DNA of 54,117 bases from an uncultured Treponema sp. (GTDB lineage: Bacteria > Spirochaetota > Spirochaetia > Treponematales > Treponemataceae): the NCBI GenBank assembly GCA_949300145.1, contig CASGDA010000013.1:1-54117 (forward strand), given 5' to 3'. Below the pieces are notes generated by a model. The model was not told the origin of the DNA. It saw only the letters and a program-made list of their open reading frames with translations, and did no database searches. The number at the start of each line of letters is the position of its first letter. Position 1 is the stretch's first letter. The position numbers were made by a program, and so were the translations under genes. Shown here one piece after another: positions 35,300-43,365 of the stretch.

Positions 35300-36329
35300 C
35301 CGTCCCTTCCTTTGCTATCCGGTATAACAGGTATTCAAACATCATGTTTTGAATCTGACCGCTGTTTGAGCGCAGTTCCTCGTCCCCGTAGGTCAGCATG
35401 GCCAGAATACGCTCCACCGCGGCGCTGTTCCATATGCGTGCGGCGGAACGGTATTGGGCCTGCATCTTTGTGCTGCTGAAGCCTCCCCGCCTGAGAACGT
35501 CGGAAGGGATGCTCCGCCCGGGGCCGCCGGCTTGTTCCGCCAGTGAATGCCAGTCCTGAAGCCTGCGGAAACAATAGGATAATCCCGCTATAATCTGTGG
35601 CGGCGAGGATTCCTTGGACAGGGAGATTTTCCTGAACACCGCCGCCGCATTCTCAAAATCATGTTTCGCGAGGGCGTCGAAGAGAGTGAAAGGGGATTCT
35701 TCCTTGTTGTGGGAAATGATGTATTCAACTTCCTTTTCCGTGATTACCGAACCCTTTTCGTAGAAAAGGGGGAAGGGTGAGCAGGCCGCCCTCATCGCCT
35801 CCGTGTTGTTTTCCACCATTTCCAGAATCAGCCGCACCGCCTTCTCGTCTATGGACAGGCCTTCTTTCCTGAAAAATGAGACAATCCACTGTTCCTTCCT
35901 GTCCTCAAAAAGCTCCCAGAAAATCTTTTTATGGCTTTCCGGAACGGCCGCCTCTAATTTTTTGTCAACGGAAATCTCATCCGAAAGAAGGATGAGGAAG
36001 GAATTGTTTTCAGGGTTTTCTTTCGCGGAAGAAACCGAGAAAATCCAGTCGGCAAGCATTGTGATTTCATCTTTCAGCTTTATGAGTTCCGCGTTTTTCA
36101 GAACCACGAATTTCCCCGTTGAAAAGAGCGAGCCGTTTTGTAAAAGCGATACCAGATCCCCGGCCCTGATGTCGGAGGCGTAGTATTTGTAAGTTTCAAG
36201 GCTTCCGTACCGCTTTTCAGCCTGAAGCCGTATTTTTTCGACTTCGGCGTTTTTTTCCCCGTTTTCCGGTCCCGTAAAAAGCCACACCGGAGCCGTGCCC
36301 GTGTTTTTCGCCGCCGTTTTAGCCGTCAT
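35271..36329 (-). CDS. holA: DNA polymerase III delta subunit
   Basis: HolA opens and loads the sliding clamp as part of the clamp-loader. The start ATG 36329 is preferred: GGAGG lies 8 bp upstream, and the 352-residue protein then begins MTAKTAAKNTG, followed by the first beta strand VWLFTGPENGEKNAEVEKI. Features typical of the family are YKYYASDIRAGDLVSLLQNGSLFSTGKFVVLKNAE (residues ~45-80), the helical middle and the C-terminal collar region with AQYRSAARIWNSAAVERIL. The overall match is moderate because delta subunits are divergent. It overlaps the upstream gene by 11 bp and the convergent outer-membrane-type gene by 29 bp. Confidence 0.82.
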   Translation of the reverse strand: MTAKTAAKNTGTAPVWLFTGPENGEKNAEVEKIRLQAEKRYGSLETYKYYASDIRAGDLVSLLQNGSLFSTGKFVVLKNAELIKLKDEITMLADWIFSVSSAKENPENNSFLILLSDEISVDKKLEAAVPESHKKIFWELFEDRKEQWIVSFFRKEGLSIDEKAVRLILEMVENNTEAMRAACSPFPLFYEKGSVITEKEVEYIISHNKEESPFTLFDALAKHDFENAAAVFRKISLSKESSPPQIIAGLSYCFRRLQDWHSLAEQAGGPGRSIPSDVLRRGGFSSTKMQAQYRSAARIWNSAAVERILAMLTYGDEELRSNSGQIQNMMFEYLLYRIAKEGTVNNARGIRF

Positions 36330-37548
36330 TTTCGGTGCCTCCGGTTTTTCCTGTCTCTTCCGTGTCAGTCCCGGATACGCTTGCATCCGCGGCCCCGTCT
36401 TCGCAGGGCGCTGCATCAGCTCCGCTTGTTTTGTTATTGTTATTGGCGGAGGTATTTTGAATCTGGGTCATCTCCGCTTTGTTGTTTATAAACGAAAAGG
36501 TTTCGTTCATGTCATATATCCTGTGGTGCACGAGGCTTGTATCAGCTTCCCCGCGGGAAATTCCTGCGCATACACGGTTCAATGACGCCAGCGGATCCGA
36601 GAAGCGCACGCAGATGTAAAGGACCGCCAGCAGCATGATAAGCACCGGCGGCAGGATGAAACTTGAAAAAAGCCATATCCCGGAATAGGGCATGACTGAA
36701 GTCAGTTTTTCCAGGGTTAAAATATAATTTTTTATTTCCTCCGTCAAATTACCCGATTTTTTTATTGCCACCGGAAAAGCTGATGTATAAAGGCATATAT
36801 ATGTGTTTCCTGCATATCTTGCCGTTTTACGTATCCTTACACAGGAAGTATTTTCGCTGTCCATGATTATGCCGTCTTCCATTCCGGCGATTTTTTCCGC
36901 CTTGATGAATACGGAGGAATCCCCCTCTTCCTTTACAGGCAGGTATGACGGCGTGTTTTTTCCCGCGTTGTCAACCAGATACACCTGCACCGCCATGGCA
37001 TTTGAGTCAAAGTCCCTGATTTCCGGAATCCACTGCCGTGGATATCTCCTGTGGTTGCCTATATTCAGTCCGGTTATGAATTCCTTCGCCACGGTTTCCA
37101 GTTGGTGCTGCCGCAGCTTTGTGTATTCCTCCGCCGTTTTCTCCGCGGTCAGCAGGGAAGTGCGGATTTTGCTGTCATTATATATTGAAAAAATATTGCT
37201 TATAAAGGAGCCGGAAAACACGCAGAATATAACCGCTGTCAATATTGCGAAAACGCAGAAAATCTGGAAAAAGCGTACACCGCTTTTATGCATTCTGCCG
37301 GTCTTGAAAATTTCGGAAGCGAAACCGTAAAACAGAAATGCCGCCAGTCCTGTGAAAAAAACCGGTATCACAACAAGAAGGAAGAATCCCTCCGGTGTCC
37401 TGAAGAAATTTCTGTCGAAAAGTCCGTCCGTGCTTTTATTTAAAAGCAGGAAGCATCCTGCCGTTACCAGCAGAAAGACAAAAACCATGAATGGCAGTGA
37501 AAAAACAACCGGGAAAATTCTTGTTTCAGCTTTTTTCTGTGTTTTCAA
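36319..37548 (-). CDS. Membrane protein with HAMP-like segment, NtrY-type sensor lacking a kinase
   Basis: The 409-residue protein has about three N-terminal helices (residues ~12-32, ~52-75, ~88-112), an extracytoplasmic region with helical start (~115-270), a further helix (~295-325) and a short HAMP-like segment (DPLASLNRVCAGISRGEADT). It ends in a low-complexity Asn/Thr/Gly/Ala-rich tail. This resembles the sensor half of NtrY histidine kinases, but there is no kinase or other output domain. The TTG start (37548) overlaps the ptsH stop in TTGA, suggesting coupled translation. It sits between ptsH and holA. Confidence 0.6.
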   Translation of the reverse strand: MKTQKKAETRIFPVVFSLPFMVFVFLLVTAGCFLLLNKSTDGLFDRNFFRTPEGFFLLVVIPVFFTGLAAFLFYGFASEIFKTGRMHKSGVRFFQIFCVFAILTAVIFCVFSGSFISNIFSIYNDSKIRTSLLTAEKTAEEYTKLRQHQLETVAKEFITGLNIGNHRRYPRQWIPEIRDFDSNAMAVQVYLVDNAGKNTPSYLPVKEEGDSSVFIKAEKIAGMEDGIIMDSENTSCVRIRKTARYAGNTYICLYTSAFPVAIKKSGNLTEEIKNYILTLEKLTSVMPYSGIWLFSSFILPPVLIMLLAVLYICVRFSDPLASLNRVCAGISRGEADTSLVHHRIYDMNETFSFINNKAEMTQIQNTSANNNNKTSGADAAPCEDGAADASVSGTDTEETGKTGGTENDG

Positions 37549-37811
37549 TCTTCTTCAAATTTATTCTCAAACAGTTCTTCTATGGCAGCCGCCGCTTCAG
37601 CCTCATCCGTACCGTTCGCGGACAGTTTGATTTCTGTATTATAGCTTGCGGCCATCATTATAATACCCATTATGGATTTCGCATTGACGGTAAGAGAGCC
37701 TTTTTCAAAAGTAATTTCACTGGCGAATTTATTGGCTGTCTGGACAATTAACGATGCCGGTCTGGCGTGTATCCCCGCCCTGTTTTTTATTTTCAGAACC
37801 TTGTGTATCAT
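37545..37811 (-). CDS. ptsH: HPr phosphocarrier protein
   Basis: The 88-residue HPr has both phosphorylation sites. His15, in AGIHARPAS, is the target of Enzyme I. Ser46, in NAKSIMGIIMM, is the target of HPr kinase. It lies 24 bp after hprK, and no Enzyme I or sugar-specific EII gene is in the window. In spirochaetes with this arrangement HPr is thought to act in regulation rather than sugar transport; that role is background knowledge and inference. AAGGGG upstream is the likely ribosome-binding site. Confidence 0.93.
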   Translation of the reverse strand: MIHKVLKIKNRAGIHARPASLIVQTANKFASEITFEKGSLTVNAKSIMGIIMMAASYNTEIKLSANGTDEAEAAAAIEELFENKFEED

Positions 37812-37835
37812 GTTTTGAATCTACCCCTTGTAAAA

Positions 37836-38825
37836 TCAGTATGAATCGTCTGCATCGTAATACGGCGACTGAACCGCATCTGTTTCAAGCCAGCGCAAAA
37901 TACTCTTGTTGAATTCCTTCGCCGAAAAATATCCCATGCTCTTTAAGCGTTCATTCATCGCCGCGGTTTCTATTATAATCGGAATATTCCGTCCGGGGCG
38001 TACAGGAATTTCCAGCATGGGAACCTTGACCCCCAGAATATCCATTGTCTTTTGGTCCGTCCCCAGCCGGTCGTAGGATTTTGTGGCGTCCCATTCCTCC
38101 AGTTTTGCGACAATCTGGACTTCCTTCCGTTCCCGGATGGCGCCGACTCCGTAAAGCTGGGTGATGTTTATTATTCCCAGCCCCCGTATTTCCATATGAT
38201 GCCCGACGAACTTATTCGCCCCCTGCCCGATGAGGATGTTTCCGTTTATGCAGGAAATTTCCACTATATCATCGGCTACAAGCCGGTGCCCCCTTTCAAT
38301 TAAATCCAGGGCGGTCTCGCTCTTTCCGACACCGGAATCCCCCAGGAGCAATATTCCAAGCCCGTAGACTTCCACCAGAACACCGTGCAGGGACAGCCTC
38401 GGTGCAAAGATGTTTGAAAGAATCCTCATCACTCTGGAGGAAAACTCGGAGGACTCCAGCCCTGTGGACAAAACCGGGCAGTCCGCTTCCTCCGCCATAT
38501 CGATAAAAATCTGCGGCGGCTGAAGGCTGTGGGTAAAAATACAGCAGGGCAGGGGATAGGCAAAAAGCGCTTTCACGTTCTCGGTGAGGTTGTTCTGGAC
38601 AATATTGTTCAGATATGCCACCTCACCGCGTCCGAACAACTGTATTCTCTGGTATGCAAATGAATCAAAAAAGCCGGAGAGCGCAAGACCGGGCCGGTTC
38701 AAGTCAGGAATCGAAATCAGGCGCACCAGACCCCGTCTCCCGCAGATACAGCGCAAGTCCAGTGAATCATGTTCCCTTAAATCCAGACTGAGAAGATCCA
38801 GAACTGAAAAGCGTTTTGAAAACAT
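37836..38825 (-). CDS. hprK: HPr kinase/phosphorylase
   Basis: HprK phosphorylates and dephosphorylates HPr at Ser46 in response to metabolic state. The 329-residue protein has an N-terminal domain (1-~130) and a kinase domain with Walker A GDSGVGKSETALDL (~residues 157-170). HRLVADDIVEI contains catalytic residues, and the signature EIRGLGIINITQLYGVGAIR lies at ~205-225. ATG 38825 lies 5 bp after a -10 box with no ribosome-binding site. Its substrate HPr is the next gene. Confidence 0.94.
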   Translation of the reverse strand: MFSKRFSVLDLLSLDLREHDSLDLRCICGRRGLVRLISIPDLNRPGLALSGFFDSFAYQRIQLFGRGEVAYLNNIVQNNLTENVKALFAYPLPCCIFTHSLQPPQIFIDMAEEADCPVLSTGLESSEFSSRVMRILSNIFAPRLSLHGVLVEVYGLGILLLGDSGVGKSETALDLIERGHRLVADDIVEISCINGNILIGQGANKFVGHHMEIRGLGIINITQLYGVGAIRERKEVQIVAKLEEWDATKSYDRLGTDQKTMDILGVKVPMLEIPVRPGRNIPIIIETAAMNERLKSMGYFSAKEFNKSILRWLETDAVQSPYYDADDSY

Positions 38826-38830
38826 ACTTG

Positions 38831-38859
38831 ACTATACCCGCAGGAGTTTTTTTTGTAAA
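38831..38859 (-). promoter_or_regulatory. Promoter of hprK-ptsH, apparently leaderless
   Basis: On the minus strand, TTTACA (38859-38854) and TATAGT (38836-38831) are 17 bp apart. Five bases separate the -10 box from the hprK ATG. Confidence 0.55.
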
Positions 38860-38877
38860 GGCTGGGCCTTTGACGAA

Positions 38878-39168
38878 CTACTTCCGCTCTTGTATTTTAT
38901 CCTTTTCCTTCTTTACTTTCTGGTCCAGAACGTCCATCATTTTGTTTACGCAGGCTGAAAAATCATAGTCGTCCGCAGAAACATGGGCGTTCCCTCCCCA
39001 CCTGAAATTCACGGTGGCCTCGCAGGAGAATTTCTTGTCCAGCTTTACAGAAACAGCTATGTCTGTAATCAAATCCTCCGCATATTTTATTCTCTGGAGT
39101 TTTTTGTCAACAAATTCCCGCTGCTCATCGTCCATTGTGAATTTAATTGCGTTTACATTGATGTTCAT
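38878..39168 (-). CDS. hpf: Ribosome hibernation promoting factor (short HPF/RaiA family)
   Basis: The 96-residue protein matches the short HPF/YfiA family. It opens with MNINVNAIKFTMDDEQREFVDKKL, continues KYAEDLITDIAVSVKLDK and SCEATVNFRWGGNAHVSADD, and ends in a basic helix. Such proteins bind the 30S decoding site and inactivate ribosomes in stationary phase. AGGAGG precedes ATG 39168. The position between rpoN and hprK is the common bacterial arrangement. Confidence 0.9.
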   Translation of the reverse strand: MNINVNAIKFTMDDEQREFVDKKLQRIKYAEDLITDIAVSVKLDKKFSCEATVNFRWGGNAHVSADDYDFSACVNKMMDVLDQKVKKEKDKIQERK

Positions 39169-39186
39169 ATAGCCTCCTGAATAACC

Positions 39187-39215
39187 ATGATACTACTAAA
39201 CCACGTGAAAATCAA
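39187..39215 (-). promoter_or_regulatory. Promoter of hpf
   Basis: On the minus strand, TTGATT (39215-39210) and TATCAT (39192-39187) are 17 bp apart. The short leader holds the AGGAGG ribosome-binding site. The rest of the 189-bp rpoN-hpf gap has GC-rich short palindromes (e.g. CCGCGG-ATT-CCGCGG near 39291) but no clear U-tract terminator. Confidence 0.5.
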
Positions 39216-39357
39216 AAGGTTTCTTCAAAAACATACGATACGGGATTTGCCGTCCGCATTACAGCGGAAATGGAGCCGAAGGGGTTTCCCCCGCGGATTC
39301 CGCGGCGGAGTCCGGCCTGCCGGCGTGTATTTCCCCTGCTGCGGGATGTGTACGCGG

Positions 39358-40785
39358 TCAGCGGTCAAAAGATGAGCCGATGGAAAGTTCCGAGCGGTAT
39401 TTGGCCACAGTCCTCCGCGCTATGTTTATTCCGCGTTCGGCGAGCAAATCCATGATTTCCCTGTCGGAGAGTTTCCCTCCGGAATTCCCGATTATTTCCC
39501 GGATTGTTTCCTTTACGCTTTGCCGGGATGTTCCGCCGCCCTTTGAGGAATTTCCGCTTCCGCTCCTTCCGCTGAAGAAATACTTCAGCTCGAAAATCCC
39601 CCGGTCGCACTGGAGGTACTTGCCGGAAGTCGCCCTGGAAACAGTCGCTTCATGCAGCCCGGTTTCGTCCGCCACATCCGACAGTTTCAGGGGACGCAGG
39701 AATTTAGGGCCTTTGATGAAAAAATCTTTCTGGAAAACGACAATGCTTCTCGCCACCTTCAGCACAGTCAGGTTCCTGCGTTTTACGGAATTCATGAACC
39801 ACCGGGCTTCTTTCAGGGATTCCTTCGCGAAATCCCTGGTTTGCCTGCCCTGCCCGCCGTCTTTTTCCACCTGCATGAAAAAAGGGGATATTCCGACAAC
39901 AGGGATTTCCTCCTCGTTGATTTTAATAGAGAAATCTTCCCCTTCATTTTTCACGATTATGTCGGGGACGATGTACGTGCTCCCGTCCGCGGAAAAATCG
40001 TCAAGGGTCTGCCCGGACGGATAGGCCCTTCCTGGAAATGGCGTCAGCGTGCGCAGGAGTTCCAGCAGTTTTTCGCCCTGTTCCGTGGAAACCTGTATGC
40101 CGGCTTCTTTTTTGATGTTCCGTATAAAAACATCCGGCTTTATTTTCACGAAGCAGGAAAAGTGCTCCCGCAGCAGGGAAGCGAGCAGTTTGAATCCCTC
40201 CCGTTCCTCCCTGTTTTTGGAGGACGAGGCGTAAATTTCCGCCTGCACCGCCAGTGATTCCTGGAAATCCTTCACGGCGCAGCCCGGCGGATCAAGGTTC
40301 CTCACGGCATGAAGGGCGTGCTCAAGGGCCGCGCGGTTTTCCGCTCCGGGGAGGGTTTCCGGCGGGGAAATATTGAACCCGTCCGAATCCAGATTCTGTA
40401 TAATCATGGCGGCGAGTTTTTCCGCCTCCGGCCCAAGTTTTATTTCCCGCAGGCCTTCCATAAGATGGGACTGGAGGGTTTCATGCAGGCTCAGGGCTTT
40501 CTCCAGGAAATCCCGGTTGGTTTCGCTTTTTTCCTTTGAGACAGCCGCGGCGGAAGTTTTGACGGTCGCATCCGAGGTTTTCGGCACAAAAGAGTCAGCC
40601 GGAGAGATACCCTCTGAAACGGACGGATCGGAAATTATCTCCAGCGCGGGATTCTTTTCGGTTTCTTCAAGGATTTTTTCCCGGAGCTCCGCAAACGGCA
40701 GGGTCATCAGATTCAATGACTGAATCATCTTCCGGGACAAGAATAATTTCTGCTGTTGGTTTAGTTCCAGCCGCCCTGTTTCCAT
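39358..40785 (-). CDS. rpoN: RNA polymerase sigma-54 factor
   Basis: The N-terminal activator-interacting domain is visible in LELNQQQKLFLSRKMIQSL and the following Leu/Glu-rich helices. The core-binding domain contains NLDSDGFNISPPETL. The C-terminal DNA-binding region includes the helix-turn-helix LHEATVSRATSGKYLQC and the RpoN box RRTVAKYRSEL (canonical ARRTVAKYREEL). The start ATG 40785 (475 residues) is preferred over GTG 40842 because it gives the standard N-terminus and lies 6 bp after a -10 box. Sigma-54 needs an ATPase activator; none is in this window. Confidence 0.94.
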   Translation of the reverse strand: METGRLELNQQQKLFLSRKMIQSLNLMTLPFAELREKILEETEKNPALEIISDPSVSEGISPADSFVPKTSDATVKTSAAAVSKEKSETNRDFLEKALSLHETLQSHLMEGLREIKLGPEAEKLAAMIIQNLDSDGFNISPPETLPGAENRAALEHALHAVRNLDPPGCAVKDFQESLAVQAEIYASSSKNREEREGFKLLASLLREHFSCFVKIKPDVFIRNIKKEAGIQVSTEQGEKLLELLRTLTPFPGRAYPSGQTLDDFSADGSTYIVPDIIVKNEGEDFSIKINEEEIPVVGISPFFMQVEKDGGQGRQTRDFAKESLKEARWFMNSVKRRNLTVLKVARSIVVFQKDFFIKGPKFLRPLKLSDVADETGLHEATVSRATSGKYLQCDRGIFELKYFFSGRSGSGNSSKGGGTSRQSVKETIREIIGNSGGKLSDREIMDLLAERGINIARRTVAKYRSELSIGSSFDR

Positions 40786-40791
40786 AAGGAA

Positions 40792-40820
40792 AATATACGG
40801 GGTTGCCGGGAATCCGTCAA
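40792..40820 (-). promoter_or_regulatory. Promoter of rpoN, apparently leaderless
   Basis: On the minus strand, TTGACG (40820-40815) and TATATT (40797-40792) are 17 bp apart. Six bases separate the -10 box from ATG 40785. Confidence 0.6.
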
Positions 40821-40869
40821 CTGAAAGGCGGCTGAACGGCACGGGTGTACCGCCGCAGTGTCTGCGGTG

Positions 40870-42403
40870 TTACCGGCCTACCTTGCGTTCCTGCTTGTTC
40901 CTGTACATGCTTTTGTCAGCTTGAATCATAAGGCTGCGGAAATCATCGGTGTTTTTGACTTTGCTTGTGGCATAACCTATGGATAAACCGGTGAGGAATT
41001 TTCCGTCGTATGCGGGGACGTCCATTTTTTCATGTATCCTGCTGACGATGGTTTCCGCCGTGGATTCCTCTGTATCCGGCAGCATTATGAGGAATTCGTC
41101 TCCGCCAATCCTGAAAACCAAATCCTTTTTTCTTACGCTTTTGAAAATCATTCTGCTGCACGCTTTTATGTAGACGTCCCCTTCAGCGTGTCCGTAAAGG
41201 TCGTTCACTTTTTTCAGGTTGTCTATGTCGCACAAAATAATACTCATGGACTCCTGTGCCGATTCATATATGGAGTCTTTCTTTATCTCAAAGAAATGCC
41301 TGTTGTATGCTCCGGTCAGCATATCCCGGAAGGCATACTTTTCCATCGTCGCCATCAGCTGGTTGATGTATGAAATATTGTTGAATGTATAGGACAAGCC
41401 CATTTTTGTGGAAAACCTGTTGTAGAGAGGGTGCCCCTGGACATACCAAATCATTTTTGTCACGGGATCTTCAAGCATGAAGCTTGTGTAAACGCCCGCC
41501 AGGGGTATGTTTTTCGAGATTTCTATTTTATTGTATTTGGCGAGAAAATTTTCAAAGGTGAATTCCCCGTAAGGCGAAAGGGATTTTTGTCTGACAAGAT
41601 CTTCCCCGGCGGAGTTGAAGTATACTACGATTCCATGCAGGTCAACAATAAAAACCGGATAGGGTGTCAGGATTTCCCTGTTTTTTTCTGTCAGCAGAAT
41701 CATCTGTTCTATGTTGTCGAAACGGACCGCCGAGAATATTGTTACTATGCAGAACAGGTGCGAGAGTCCGCTCAAAGTCACCGACATATCTGTACTCTGT
41801 AAATCAAACGGCACCGCGAAAAGGAAATTCCAGAAAATCAGGAAGCTACTTCCGATGAGAATTGCGAATACGGTTTTTTTGTTCGGGGTGGATTTCCTCT
41901 TCAGTTTTATTAAAAGACATATGAGTCCCGCAAGTATTATCAGATAGCTGTATGTAAGGTGTACGTTCCACCACGGTCCGAAATGCTCCGGTATGCGGGT
42001 TATTTCGTCAACAAGGACGAAATCGTAGTATATCATGAACTCGTGGAACATATATGTCAGCGAAAAAAAAGGATGTCATGGCGGGAATTACCAGAACCAG
42101 TTTGAGCCACCGTTTTTTCTTGGTTGAGAGGGGAAAGGTGTATGTAAAAGCGAACTGGAAAAAGAAAGCCGCCGCAAAGGAGTTGCTTGTATATATCAGG
42201 GAGTTGAAAAAGGCTACGCTTTCCGGACTCCGGGCAAGCATATACCCTACGTAGAACAGGTTCCAGCAGCCCATTCAAAGGGTAAAGACCTGCAGAATTC
42301 TGTAAATATGATTGTATCTTTTAATGGTGTCGGCTTTAAAAAATATTACAAAGGCCGTAATGGCGCAAATTACCCTTACAAAGAAATTTATATCTGTCGG
42401 CAA
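40870..42403 (-). pseudogene. Broken membrane-anchored PAS-GGDEF diguanylate cyclase
   Basis: Three frames join into one protein. A segment from TTG 42403 (PTDINFFVRVICAITAF...) runs to an in-frame TGA at 42277-42275. The same frame resumes at ATG 42274 (MGCWNLFYVGYML). At the T8 run on the coding strand (A8, 42063-42070) the frame must shift by one base, as if T7, to continue into YMFHEFMIYYDFVLV and the rest. The restored protein has a 7TM-type N-terminus, a PAS-like domain and a C-terminal GGDEF domain. The last has intact RIGGDEFLIMLPD and an inhibitory-site RKKD five residues before it, so the catalytic end would be functional. Reading from ATG 42435 would need a second homopolymer shift at T7. 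Sequencing error is an alternative for the homopolymers, less so for the TGA. Confidence 0.75.
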
Positions 42404-42445
42404 AAAAACACATTTCCTATTTGAATCGGCCCCATGTCATCTTCT

Positions 42446-42474
42446 AATATACTTGAAAGTATATGTTTTTGCAA
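42446..42474 (-). promoter_or_regulatory. Promoter of the broken diguanylate cyclase, overlapping an 18-bp dyad
   Basis: On the minus strand, TTGCAA (42474-42469) and TATATT (42451-42446) are 17 bp apart. The inverted repeat ATATACTT-GA-AAGTATAT (42447-42464) spans the -10 box and spacer, an operator-like position. Confidence 0.45.
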
Positions 42475-42489
42475 TAATTTTTCATTTCG

Positions 42490-42518
42490 TTGTTAATTTC
42501 AGGAAAGAATGATATACT
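42490..42518 (+). promoter_or_regulatory. Promoter of the 42527 gene, apparently leaderless
   Basis: TTGTTA (42490-42495) and TATACT (42513-42518) are 17 bp apart. Eight bases separate the -10 box from GTG 42527. The upstream ATG 42509 lies inside the spacer, so it should not be on this transcript. Confidence 0.5.
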
Positions 42519-42526
42519 TTCCCTGC

Positions 42527-43171
42527 GTGAAAAAGTTTGATGACGCTGAATTGATGCAGGTTCTGGATTATATCCTCAATAAAGCCGGATTGCGGGAAAT
42601 TGACGCACTGGAAGCGGCTGTGTCCCGCCGCAGGAAAAACCTTGCAAGGCAGACAGGCGTTATATCCCTCGACCCGGAAAAGGCCGCAAAGGAAATGACG
42701 GATGCGGTGCAGGGAAGCATCAAAAGAAGTATGGAAGGCGTTAAAAACACCTTCAGGAATTTCGCCTTCGACCTTCTGGACAAGGAGGCGCCCGGGCTTT
42801 CGGAAGAGGAGAAGGAAAAGCTCGTGGAGTCCTGGATTCCGCAGTCAAGCCCCGCGGTATCTCCTGCCGCGGCGGATGGGGACGCCTCCGCCTTTATCCC
42901 GCCTGAGGGGTATACCGGACTTGCCAAAAAGGGGAAAATAAACGGGATTCCCTGCGACGTTTTGGATGAAATGGTCCATCAGTTTGTAGCCTACAGTCTG
43001 GGTACGCTGTCTTTTTATGACGAGGCTGATTTGCGGAACAATATCGGGGACTGGACCACCGTTTACTGGAGGAAATTTCCGCCACAGGTCCAGAAGCTCA
43101 TAAAAGCCTTCCTTTCGGAAAAATGCACCGGTGAGGAATTTGAATCCGTTCTGGCGCAGATGCTCCGGTAA
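42527..43171 (+). CDS. Hypothetical cytosolic protein
   Basis: I do not recognise the family. The 214-residue protein has no signal peptide or membrane segment. The N-terminal half is charged and helical (FDDAELMQVLDYILNKAG, then a Lys/Glu-rich stretch with KEMTDAVQGSIKRSMEG). A Pro/Ala/Ser-rich linker follows (~residues 107-130). A more globular C-terminal part includes GYTGLAKKGKINGIPCDVLD and WTTVYWRKFPPQVQKLIKAF. GTG 42527 is chosen over ATG 42509 because of the promoter position; the Lys-rich MKKFDD start also looks natural. It is divergent from the broken cyclase. Confidence 0.6.
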   Translation: MKKFDDAELMQVLDYILNKAGLREIDALEAAVSRRRKNLARQTGVISLDPEKAAKEMTDAVQGSIKRSMEGVKNTFRNFAFDLLDKEAPGLSEEEKEKLVESWIPQSSPAVSPAAADGDASAFIPPEGYTGLAKKGKINGIPCDVLDEMVHQFVAYSLGTLSFYDEADLRNNIGDWTTVYWRKFPPQVQKLIKAFLSEKCTGEEFESVLAQMLR

Positions 43172-43202
43172 AATGTCCCCGCACTTATTTTGTCCCGGAC
43201 TA

Positions 43203-43231
43203 TTGACATAAATTCCTGTTTCCTCTATTAT
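43203..43231 (+). promoter_or_regulatory. Strong promoter of the asnB-gltB-gltD operon
   Basis: Consensus TTGACA (43203-43208) and TATTAT (43226-43231) are 17 bp apart, the best promoter in the window. Transcription should start near 43238, leaving a leader of about 150 nt before asnB. Confidence 0.75.
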
Positions 43232-43309
43232 GCTGATTACGGCAACGGAGTCGTGGATTAATTTTTTGTTTATTTAATCTGCGGGTTCGTTTTTTTTTGC
43301 CCAAATAAG

Positions 43310-43365
43310 AACGGCAATGACGTCGGGGTTTGTTTTCAGTCTCGAAGTCACTGCCGTTTTTTATT
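43310..43365 (+). terminator. Attenuator-like hairpin in the asnB leader
   Basis: AACGGCAATGAC (43310-43321) pairs with GTCACTGCCGTT (43347-43358), with a single mismatch, and is followed by a T-rich tail. It is about 25 nt before asnB and downstream of the promoter. An earlier leader copy, ACGGCAACGG (43239-43248), could compete for the same 3' arm. This suggests conditional termination; the signal is unknown. Confidence 0.6.

Noticed and set aside
40786..40842. GTG start for rpoN at 40842
   Set aside because: It lies upstream of the promoter -10 box and adds 19 residues that do not belong to the sigma-54 N-terminus.
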